In this document: piece by piece, positions 1-5,324 of the stretch | Layout: each line of letters starts with the position of its first letter | How positions within the stretch are numbered: position 1 is the stretch's first letter | The notes under the pieces: generated by a model | Database searches by the model: none | Seen by the model: only the letters and a program-made list of their open reading frames with translations | Told to the model about the DNA's origin: nothing | Translations under genes and position numbers: made by a program | Source: Streptomycetaceae bacterium | Lineage (GTDB): Bacteria; Actinomycetota; Actinomycetes; Nanopelagicales; Nanopelagicaceae | NCBI GenBank assembly: GCA_027488165.1 | Contig: JAIYCF010000102.1 | Span: 1 to 6,715, forward strand | Reading direction: 5' to 3' | DNA: 6,715 nucleotides

Positions 1-1311
1 GATCTGATCGGTCGCTATGGATCAGAAGTTATCGAAACTTACATAATCTCAATGACTAAGGGTGCAGATGATCTAGTTGCTGCCGCAGTCATTGGTAAGG
101 CTGCCGGACTTGTCGATCTCAATAAGAAGGTAGCAAAGATTGGTTTTGCCCCGCTGCTTGAAACCGTTGCAGAACTGCGTTCTGCTGGTGAAATCTTAGA
201 AAAACTATTGTCGGATCCAACTTATCGTTCGCTGGTTTCACTTCGCGGCGACATACAAGAAGTCATGCTCGGATATTCCGATTCAAATAAAGATGCCGGT
301 ATTGCAACTAGCCAGTGGGAGATCCACCGCGCACAACGTAAATTGCGCGATGTCGCTATGAAACACGGCGTGAAGCTTCGCTTATTCCATGGCCGCGGTG
401 GTTCTGTCGGTCGCGGTGGCGGACCAACATACGATGCCCTTGTTGCACTTCCTTGGGGATCAGTTGATGGTCAGATAAAGATGACCGAACAAGGTGAAGT
501 AATTAGCGATAAATACGCACTTCCTGCCCTTGCCCGCGAAAATGTTGAGTTAACTCTTGCGGCTTCCCTTGAAGCAACAATTCTTAACCGCGCCGCACGC
601 CAAAGCCCAGAAGATCTCGCTAAGTGGAATGAGTGCATGACTCTGATCAGCGATAACTCTTTTGCGCGCTATCGCAAATTAATTGATCATCCAGATCTTC
701 CTGCCTACTTCTACGCGTCTACGCCAGTAGAACAATTAGGAAATCTCTTCTTGGGCTCACGTCCATCACGTCGCCCAGATGCGGCCGGCGGACTTGATTC
801 ACTGCGTGCAATTCCATGGGTATTTGGATGGACGCAATCACGTCAGATCGTTCCTGGTTGGTTCGGCGTTGGCACTGGCCTTAAGGCGGCGCGCGAGGCT
901 GGCAAATCTGATGTTTTGAAGAAGATGCTTAGAGAGTGGCACTTCTTCCATACCTTCATTAGCAATGTTGAAATGACGTTAGCTAAGACAGATCTAGTAA
1001 CCGCAAAGCGTTATGTAGAGACTTTAGTTCCAGCCGAACTACATCACTTCCTCGACACGATCACTGAAGAATTTGATTTAACTATCAAGGAAATTTTGGC
1101 GCTCACCGAAAAAGATACTCTGCTTGGAGATCAGCCAATCTTGGCGCGTACCTTGCAGGTTCGCGATGCCTATCTTTCTCCGCTACATCTATTGCAGGTT
1201 AACTTGCTTCACCGCGTACGTACCGCAGGTGATTCATCAGATGCGATGCTTATCCGCGCGCTCTTGTTAACTATTAATGGTGTGGCCGCTGGTCTTCGCA
1301 ATACCGGCTGA
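1..1311 (+). CDS. ppc: Phosphoenolpyruvate carboxylase, C-terminal half (5' end outside window)
   Basis: Cytosolic enzyme that carboxylates phosphoenolpyruvate with bicarbonate to oxaloacetate, refilling the TCA cycle. The reading frame is open from base 1, beginning 'YGSEVIETYIISMTKGADD', a typical PEPC segment, so the ATG at 52 is internal and not the start. In the 436 visible residues I see 'GYSDSNKDAG' (Lys97), 'FHGRGGSVGRGGGP' (His130, Arg132, Arg138), 'TEQGEVI', 'LGSRPSRR', 'LRAIPWVFGWTQSR' and the terminal 'GLRNTG'. The Lys97-His130 spacing of 33 equals that of E. coli Lys546-His579, so about 450 N-terminal residues, including the catalytic His138 region, lie outside the window. Asn434 of the last tetrapeptide and Lys329 in 'EMTLAKTD' correspond to the E. 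coli aspartate-inhibitor site, which suggests feedback inhibition is retained (inference). It is convergent with pth, 13 bp apart, and there is no frameshift. Confidence 0.97.
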   Translation, partial: DLIGRYGSEVIETYIISMTKGADDLVAAAVIGKAAGLVDLNKKVAKIGFAPLLETVAELRSAGEILEKLLSDPTYRSLVSLRGDIQEVMLGYSDSNKDAGIATSQWEIHRAQRKLRDVAMKHGVKLRLFHGRGGSVGRGGGPTYDALVALPWGSVDGQIKMTEQGEVISDKYALPALARENVELTLAASLEATILNRAARQSPEDLAKWNECMTLISDNSFARYRKLIDHPDLPAYFYASTPVEQLGNLFLGSRPSRRPDAAGGLDSLRAIPWVFGWTQSRQIVPGWFGVGTGLKAAREAGKSDVLKKMLREWHFFHTFISNVEMTLAKTDLVTAKRYVETLVPAELHHFLDTITEEFDLTIKEILALTEKDTLLGDQPILARTLQVRDAYLSPLHLLQVNLLHRVRTAGDSSDAMLIRALLLTINGVAAGLRNTG

Positions 1312-1324
1312 TTTAAGAATTAAC

Positions 1325-1909
1325 CTAAGAGTTAAACTTGGACTGGGTGAAATCAAGTCCTTTTGTAATAAGAGATTCAACAACATCTGCGCCGCGATCT
1401 AGAAACTCTCCTAAATCCTTCTTCTCTTCTTTACTGAATTGCTTTAGAACAAAATCGGCAGGATCTTGCTGTCCCATGGGGCGGCCGATACCGAGTCGAA
1501 CTCGGTAATACTCAGCGGTGCCGAAAGATGAGGTGAGTGATTTCAAACCGTTGTGACCGTTATCGCCACCGGCAATCTTGGATCGAATTGCGGCAAATGG
1601 AATATCTAGTTCGTCATGAAGAACAATCACTTGTTGCGGTTCTACTGAATAGAAGTTTGCTAACGCCTTAATCGGTCCGCCGGATTCGTTCATGTAGCTC
1701 TTTGACTTGGCAAGGATCACCGAAAAAGCATCGACACCGACGCCTAACTTGTAGGCGGCGATGTCGGTGCGTGACTTATGGGTACTGAGTTTTACGTTAT
1801 GGCGTTTAGCGAGTTCATCGATAACCATCTGGCCAACGTTATGGCGAGTGGCTTCGTATTGTTCGCCCGGGTTACCGAGGCCAACAACTATCCAAGGAGA
1901 TGAACTCAC
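1325..1909 (-). CDS. pth: Peptidyl-tRNA hydrolase
   Basis: Monomeric cytosolic esterase that cleaves peptidyl-tRNA released from stalled ribosomes, freeing the tRNA. It has 194 residues, normal for bacterial Pth. All the key residues are visible with a consistent offset from E. coli: Asn13 in 'GLGNPG', catalytic His23 in 'TRHNVG', Met73-Asn74 in 'SYMNESGG', Asp99 in 'HDELDIP' and Asn120 in 'GHNGLKS', followed by 'YRVRLGIGRP'. The start is GTG. The frame is closed by a TGA some 45 bases upstream with no other start codon in between, and the next ATG (residue 28) would remove the active site, so GTG is the only sensible choice. No Shine-Dalgarno precedes it; the nearest purine run lies at the end of rplY, 20 bp upstream, so translation is probably coupled to rplY. 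It is the last gene of the glmU-prs-rplY-pth run and ends in TAG. Confidence 0.97.
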   Translation of the reverse strand: MSSSPWIVVGLGNPGEQYEATRHNVGQMVIDELAKRHNVKLSTHKSRTDIAAYKLGVGVDAFSVILAKSKSYMNESGGPIKALANFYSVEPQQVIVLHDELDIPFAAIRSKIAGGDNGHNGLKSLTSSFGTAEYYRVRLGIGRPMGQQDPADFVLKQFSKEEKKDLGEFLDRGADVVESLITKGLDFTQSKFNS

Positions 1910-1929
1910 AGGAGAAAGAGTAAGGCTTT

Positions 1930-2544
1930 TTAGTCCTTCTTCTCTGCATCAGCTGCTGGAGCCGCTGCATCTGCCGCAGGAGCTGCAACTGCAACTTCTT
2001 CAACCGCTGTTGAACGCTCTGAGAGGTGAACAACGATCATCTTTGGATCAGAGATCAACTTAACTGAAGCAGGTAGAACAACGTTCTCTGCATAGAGTGA
2101 GTGACCTGCTGCAAGGCCAGTTAGATCGAGTGTGAAGAATGAAGGAATAGCAGTTGCTTCAACTTCAACTTCAATTGTGTGGTTAACGTGCTCAAGAATT
2201 CCGTCACGATCGTGTTCGCCTTCTGTGTGAACAGGAACTGCAACAGTAACTTTTTCGCCACGACGAACTGCAACTAGATCGATGTGCTCAAGGATCTGCT
2301 TTAGCGGATGGCGAACGATCGCCTTTGGAAGTGTTAGTTGATCCTTGCCATCGATATCGATTTGAAGGAGAACGTTTGATTGCTTCAAAGCAACGCCAAG
2401 TTCGCGCGCTGGAAGTGTGATGTGCTGTGGCTTCTCGCCGTGGCCGTAGATAACTGCAGGAACAAGACCTGCTACGCGTGCACGACGTGACGCACCCTTG
2501 CCGAACTCAGTACGTGTTGTGCCGGTGATCTTGATTTCTGCCAT
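1930..2544 (-). CDS. rplY: 50S ribosomal protein L25, long CTC/TL5 type
   Basis: Ribosomal protein that binds 5S rRNA at loop E in the 50S central protuberance. The 204-residue protein has an N-terminal L25 domain (about 1-92, with 'RTEFGKGASRRARVAGLVPA' and 'VIYGHG') and a second beta-rich TL5/CTC C-terminal domain (about 97-180, with 'HTIEVEVEATAIP'). It ends in a low-complexity Ala/Asp/Glu tail (about 180-204, repeated 'APAADA', ending 'EKKD'), common in actinobacterial homologues and probably disordered. The CTC form was first described as a Bacillus general-stress protein. The ATG start is supported by a strong ribosome binding site. A 135-bp gap separates it from prs upstream, while pth follows 20 bp downstream. 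E. coli L25 is known to regulate its own mRNA, so the upstream gap is a candidate control site. Confidence in the product is high. Confidence 0.96.
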   Translation of the reverse strand: MAEIKITGTTRTEFGKGASRRARVAGLVPAVIYGHGEKPQHITLPARELGVALKQSNVLLQIDIDGKDQLTLPKAIVRHPLKQILEHIDLVAVRRGEKVTVAVPVHTEGEHDRDGILEHVNHTIEVEVEATAIPSFFTLDLTGLAAGHSLYAENVVLPASVKLISDPKMIVVHLSERSTAVEEVAVAAPAADAAAPAADAEKKD

Positions 2545-2550
2545 TTTAAT

Positions 2551-2558
2551 TTCTCCTG
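2551..2558 (-). promoter_or_regulatory. Strong ribosome binding site of rplY
   Basis: The minus strand reads CAGGAGAA, followed after about 6-7 bases by the ATG of rplY at 2544. It is the only clear AGGAG-type site in this run of genes; pth, glmU and marR lack one and prs has only a weak one. This fits a highly expressed ribosomal protein with its own translation signal, and it is the natural target if an upstream RNA fold controls rplY. Confidence 0.75.
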
Positions 2559-2606
2559 TTTGTTAATTGCTTCTGAAATACCTCGGGTAGTACACGAAGT
2601 TCCAGC

Positions 2607-2671
2607 AGGAGTTAAATCCTTACCGTCGATTACGGAGTTTTTCACCCTCGCCGGAAACCTGGGCAAAGGTT
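2607..2671 (-). promoter_or_regulatory. Candidate structured mRNA leader upstream of rplY
   Basis: The 135-bp prs-rplY gap is the longest gene-free stretch in an otherwise tight operon and holds several short inverted repeats on the transcribed strand. In order they are AACCT/AGGTT (2671-2656, 6-base loop), a possible GGGU/ACUC stem with loop GAAAA (about 2647-2635), CCGT/ACGG (2635-2623, 5-base loop, alternative to the previous one) and AGGA/TCCT (2620-2607, 6-base loop). Segments GCGAGGGT and CGACGGTA resemble the two strands of 5S rRNA loop E (E. coli GCGAGAGT and CGATGGTA), the L25 binding site. No U-run terminator follows, and I see no convincing -35/-10 pair. Each stem is only 4-5 bp, so a conserved fold is inference; plain untranslated spacer is the alternative. 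Confidence 0.3.
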
Positions 2672-2679
2672 AGCGCGGG

Positions 2680-3660
2680 TTAGCTGTGTCCGTCAAAAAG
2701 GCTTGTTACGGAGCCATCTTCGAAGACTTCCCGGATCGCACGAGCCAGAAGCGGTGCAATTGAGAGCACGGTCAGCCCATCGAAGCGCTTATCTTCATCG
2801 ATCGGAAGTGAATCGGTAACAACTACTTCGGTGACCTTAGAAGCCTTTAAGCGATCAACTGCTGGGCCTGAAAAGACAGCGTGAGTTGCTGCGACGATTA
2901 CTTCTTTTGCACCTGCTGCAAATAGCGCATCTACCGCTTTAGTGATTGTTCCTGCAGTATCGATCATGTCATCAATAACTACGCAGGTTTGGCCCGATAC
3001 TTCACCAACGACTTTGCCGGTTACGGATTCATTTGGAACGCGTGGATCGCGTGTTTTGTGAATGAATGCGATTGGGCAACCGCCAAGAAGTTCTGACCAG
3101 CGCTCGGCGACGCGTACGCGGCCAGAGTCTGGAGAAACAATTGTTAAGCGGGTGCGATCTACTTTACTGCCAACATAATTTGCCAGCATTGGAAGTGCGA
3201 ATAAGTGATCAACTGGACCATCAAAGAAACCTTGGATTTGGGAAGTGTGTAGATCAACAACCATCAAACGATCTGCTCCAGCAGTTTTATAGAGATCTGC
3301 CATCAAACGCGCGGTGATTGGCTCGCGACCGCGGTGCTTCTTATCTTGACGGGCATAACCATAGAACGGTGCAACAACTGTGATGCGCTTTGCTGATGCG
3401 CGCTTTAGGGCATCGATCATGATTAGTTGTTCCATGATCTGTTTATTTACTGGTGCGGTGTGGCTCTGCAGAACGAAGGCATCGCAACCACGAACAGATT
3501 CTTCGAAGCGAACAAAGATTTCACCATTTGCAAAGTCATATGCAGATGTTGGTGTTAGTGGAATACCGAGTTCTGCGGCGACTGCTTCGCTGAGCTCTGG
3601 AAATCCGCGGCCTGAAAAGAGTCGAAGTCTTTTCTCTGAGGACAAACGAATTTCGCTCAA
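2680..3660 (-). CDS. prs: Ribose-phosphate pyrophosphokinase (PRPP synthetase, class I)
   Basis: Cytosolic enzyme that transfers pyrophosphate from ATP to ribose 5-phosphate, making PRPP for purine, pyrimidine, NAD, histidine and tryptophan synthesis. At 326 residues it matches the actinobacterial family length. Visible motifs are 'FANGEIFVRFEESVRG' (43-58), 'GYARQDKKHRGREPITA' (101-117, ATP-binding), 'VVDLHTSQIQGFFD' (134-147), 'VSPDSGRVRVAE' (175-186), the catalytic flexible loop 'HKTRDPR' with Lys202 and Arg204, and the PRPP/ribose-phosphate loop 'DDMIDTAGT' (230-238). The start is TTG, 5 bp after the glmU stop. AGAAAGG inside the end of glmU, about 9 bases upstream, can serve as a weak ribosome binding site. 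The frame closes upstream without an ATG or GTG and the first Met (residue 75) is too late. A second TTG at codon 6 is possible. It is likely co-transcribed and coupled with glmU. Confidence 0.97.
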   Translation of the reverse strand: MSEIRLSSEKRLRLFSGRGFPELSEAVAAELGIPLTPTSAYDFANGEIFVRFEESVRGCDAFVLQSHTAPVNKQIMEQLIMIDALKRASAKRITVVAPFYGYARQDKKHRGREPITARLMADLYKTAGADRLMVVDLHTSQIQGFFDGPVDHLFALPMLANYVGSKVDRTRLTIVSPDSGRVRVAERWSELLGGCPIAFIHKTRDPRVPNESVTGKVVGEVSGQTCVVIDDMIDTAGTITKAVDALFAAGAKEVIVAATHAVFSGPAVDRLKASKVTEVVVTDSLPIDEDKRFDGLTVLSIAPLLARAIREVFEDGSVTSLFDGHS

Positions 3661-3665
3661 GGAAA

Positions 3666-5102
3666 TTAGCCTTTCTTCTCGTTGCGTTTTTCTGAAGCTT
3701 CAGCGGCTATTGCAGATTTAGTGCCGGATCGCTTGCGCATGACCCAACCTAATACATTTCGTTGCTTACCTCTAGCGACACCCATGGCACCAGCAGGAAC
3801 ATCTTCAGTGATTACAGATCCGGCAGCGGTGTAAGCCCCGTCACCAATTGAAACTGGTGCAACCAACATCGAATCGCTTCCGATACGGACATGGTCACCA
3901 ACGGTGGTGTGGTGCTTTTCTACACCGTCGTAGTTAACAAAGATCGTGGCTGCACCAATATTTGAACCTTCACCGATTGTGGCATCGCCAACATAAGACA
4001 GATGTGGAACTTTTGAACCTTCGCCCACGCTGGCATTTTTCATTTCCACAAAAGAACCGACTTTAGAGTTTTTCCCGAGAACAGTGTCTTTGCGAAGATA
4101 TGAATAAGGACCAACGTTTGCACCGGCGCCAATAGTTGCTTCAAAACAATTAGATTCAACAACGTTTGCACCTTCAAGAACGTTACAAGATTCAAGAGTT
4201 GTACGCGGCCCGATAACTGCGCCAGTTGCCACATTGGAAGATCCCAAAATTGCAGTACCCGGATAAATAGTTACATCGCTTTTGATCTGGGCTGTCGAAT
4301 CAATCCAGGTTGTTGTTGGATCAACGATTGTGACACCTGCGCGCATAAAACCTTCGTTGATTCGATCGCGGAGCAAAGCTGCACTTTCAGCTAACTGCAC
4401 ACGATCGTTAACGCCCAGGATTTCGACGAAATCTTCAATTAGCGCAGCAGCAATAGTGCCGCCTTCATTGCGCAGAATTTCGATTACATCAGTTAGATAA
4501 AGTTCGCCCTGTGAATTGTCGTTAGTTAACTTGCCAATTGCTCCGGCAAGTTTCTTGGCATCGAATGCGTAAACGCCCGAATTCACTTCGTAGATTGCCT
4601 TAACAAAATCATCGGCATCACGTTCTTCAACAATACGAAGAAGTGAGCCATCATCGCCGCGAACAATGCGCCCGTAGCCAGTTGGATCAGGATGTTCTGC
4701 AGTTAAAACTGATGCGGTGAAGCCGCCTTCATGATGGGTGGCGAGAAGTTGCTTGAGTGATTCACCAGTAAGCATTGGAGTATCGCCCGCCAAGATCAAG
4801 ATCGTTCCGGAAATATCTGTACCTGCGAGCGCTAACTGCGTTGCATGGCCAGTGCCACCACGACGTTCTTGGAAAACTGTTGTGACGCTTGGTGCGACTT
4901 CGCGCAGATGTTCTTCAACTGCTTCGCGTCCTGCGCCAACAACTACCCGCACTTGCTTTGGGGCTAGTTCGTTAACTGCGTGAAGAACATGGCCAACAAG
5001 TGAGCGACCAGCAACTTCGTGCAAGACCTTTGGAGTTGATGATTTCATGCGAGTGCCTTCACCGGCGGCGAGAACAACAACCGTTTCGAGATTTGCACTC
5101 AT
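3666..5102 (-). CDS. glmU: Bifunctional GlmU: GlcN-1-P acetyltransferase / GlcNAc-1-P uridyltransferase
   Basis: Makes UDP-N-acetylglucosamine for peptidoglycan in two steps: the C-terminal domain acetylates glucosamine 1-phosphate with acetyl-CoA, and the N-terminal domain adds UMP from UTP. The 478 residues show the pyrophosphorylase domain (about 1-235: 'LAAGEGTRMKS' 11-21, Lys25, 'GGTGHA' 82-87, 'GDTP' 106-109 with the Mg-binding Asp107, 'EVNSG' with Asn174, and Asn232). A left-handed beta-helix of hexapeptide repeats follows (about 265-450), with catalytic His367 in 'SKVPHLSYVGD', 'NYDG' (390-393) and 'RIGSDSMLVAP'. The last 20 residues are a Lys/Glu-rich tail. It starts at ATG with no Shine-Dalgarno but has a -10-like TAGACT six bases upstream, so the mRNA may be leaderless. 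It is the first protein gene of the run, 72 bp after the tRNA-Gln and 5 bp before prs. Confidence 0.98.
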   Translation of the reverse strand: MSANLETVVVLAAGEGTRMKSSTPKVLHEVAGRSLVGHVLHAVNELAPKQVRVVVGAGREAVEEHLREVAPSVTTVFQERRGGTGHATQLALAGTDISGTILILAGDTPMLTGESLKQLLATHHEGGFTASVLTAEHPDPTGYGRIVRGDDGSLLRIVEERDADDFVKAIYEVNSGVYAFDAKKLAGAIGKLTNDNSQGELYLTDVIEILRNEGGTIAAALIEDFVEILGVNDRVQLAESAALLRDRINEGFMRAGVTIVDPTTTWIDSTAQIKSDVTIYPGTAILGSSNVATGAVIGPRTTLESCNVLEGANVVESNCFEATIGAGANVGPYSYLRKDTVLGKNSKVGSFVEMKNASVGEGSKVPHLSYVGDATIGEGSNIGAATIFVNYDGVEKHHTTVGDHVRIGSDSMLVAPVSIGDGAYTAAGSVITEDVPAGAMGVARGKQRNVLGWVMRKRSGTKSAIAAEASEKRNEKKG

Positions 5103-5108
5103 GATGTA

Positions 5109-5114
5109 AGTCTA
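5109..5114 (-). promoter_or_regulatory. Candidate -10 box for a leaderless glmU transcript
   Basis: The minus strand reads TAGACT, matching the TAnnnT pattern of a primary sigma -10 element. It is followed by exactly six bases (TACATC) and then the glmU ATG, so transcription would begin at or next to the A of the start codon. No Shine-Dalgarno is present, which fits leaderless translation, common in Actinobacteria. No good -35 (TTGACA-like) lies 16-18 bases upstream. An alternative is read-through from the tRNA promoter. Confidence 0.4.
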
Positions 5115-5142
5115 ACTGGTGCGGGTAATTCATTTGGTGGCT

Positions 5143-5161
5143 CCGCCAGTTCTATCGGCGG
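5143..5161 (-). repeat. Inverted repeat between tRNA-Gln and glmU
   Basis: CCGCC and GGCGG arms are separated by a 9-base loop. As RNA on the minus strand this forms a 5-bp GC stem, extendable by two pairs around a bulged A. It sits 14 bases past the tRNA 3' end and is not followed by a U-run, so it is at best a weak or factor-dependent terminator or a processing signal. Confidence 0.35.
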
Positions 5162-5175
5162 GCAATAAATATTGC
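5162..5175 (-). repeat. Perfect inverted repeat at the 3' end of tRNA-Gln
   Basis: The 14-base sequence GCAATATTTATTGC (minus strand) has 5- to 6-bp perfect arms around a central AT-rich turn. Its first base is the tRNA discriminator G73, so in the precursor the 3' trailer can fold directly against the end of the acceptor stem. It may mark the 3' processing site; no terminator U-tract follows. Confidence 0.4.
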
Positions 5176-5246
5176 TCCGCCACCAGGTATCGATCCTGGA
5201 CCCTGGGCTTCAAAGGCCCATGTGCTAGCCACTACACAATGGCGGA
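5175..5246 (-). tRNA. tRNA-Gln, anticodon UUG
   Basis: A complete 72-base cloverleaf is visible. The acceptor TCCGCCA/TGGCGGA has 7 pairs and discriminator G73. The D-arm is GTGT, loop AGTGGCTA, GCAC. The anticodon arm is TGGGC, loop CTTTGAA, GCCCA, giving anticodon UUG, which reads CAA. The variable loop has 4 bases, and the T-arm is CCAGG, loop ATCGATA, CCTGG. The CCA end is not encoded. The U1-A72 pair is the known mark by which GatCAB recognises tRNA-Gln in bacteria that charge it through Glu-tRNA-Gln, the usual actinobacterial route. Two oddities stand out. The D-arm with bases 8-9 (TT) and an extra base after G18-G19-C20 looks like a tRNA-Glu. The T-loop begins with A54 instead of T54, removing the usual T54-A58 pair. 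A tRNA-Gln next to glmU fits actinobacterial gene order. Confidence 0.93.
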
Positions 5247-5284
5247 ACGCATATTCTCCCTCATATCTATGTGTGCTCGCGACC

Positions 5285-5302
5285 ATTGGGGCCAATATCG
5301 GC
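5285..5302. promoter_or_regulatory. Overlapping palindromes, candidate MarR operator
   Basis: ATTGG-GG-CCAAT (5285-5296) is a perfect inverted repeat covering the proposed -35. GCCAATATCGGC (5291-5302), palindromic except for one pair, overlaps it in the spacer. A further GATATATC palindrome (5307-5314) covers the proposed -10. MarR-family dimers usually bind imperfect palindromes of about 16-20 bp overlapping their own promoter, so this is a natural autoregulatory site. Which palindrome is used cannot be told from sequence. Confidence 0.35.
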
Positions 5303-5314
5303 AAGAGATATATC
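5286..5314 (+). promoter_or_regulatory. Candidate promoter of the marR-family gene
   Basis: TTGGGG (5286-5291) and TATATC (5309-5314) are separated by exactly 17 bases, the ideal spacing for a primary sigma promoter, though each hexamer matches the consensus only in part. The -10 ends ten bases before the ATG at 5325 and no Shine-Dalgarno is present, so the transcript would have an extremely short leader or none. Confidence 0.4.
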
Positions 5315-5324
5315 CTCTAGACCT

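Noticed and set aside
52..54. ATG as the start of ppc
   Set aside because: The frame is open to base 1 and the 17 residues before it match PEPC, so this Met is internal and the gene is cut by the window.
1320..1335. TTAAC/GTTAA inverted repeat at the ppc-pth junction as a bidirectional terminator
   Set aside because: The 5-bp stem is almost all A-T with no U-tract on either strand, too weak to call.
1761..2063. Plus-strand frame of 100 residues opposite pth and rplY
   Set aside because: Antisense shadow of two certain genes, with leucine/glutamine-rich composition arising from the reverse complement of the Ala-rich L25 tail.
2584..2607. GGAACTT plus downstream bases before rplY as an ECF/SigE-type promoter
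   Set aside because: Only the -35-like part matches; no convincing -10 at the right spacing.
2472..2666. 64-residue minus-strand frame across the rplY start
   Set aside because: It begins at TTG without a ribosome binding site, overlaps the L25 start out of frame and has no recognisable features.
5247..5295. A promoter for tRNA-Gln on the minus strand
   Set aside because: A TAGATA at a plausible distance and a TTGGCC are present, but the spacing between them is about 20 bases, too long to call with confidence.
5271..5324. Longer marR start at GTG 5271
   Set aside because: The added 18 residues have no family resemblance and the region holds the better promoter candidate and palindromes.
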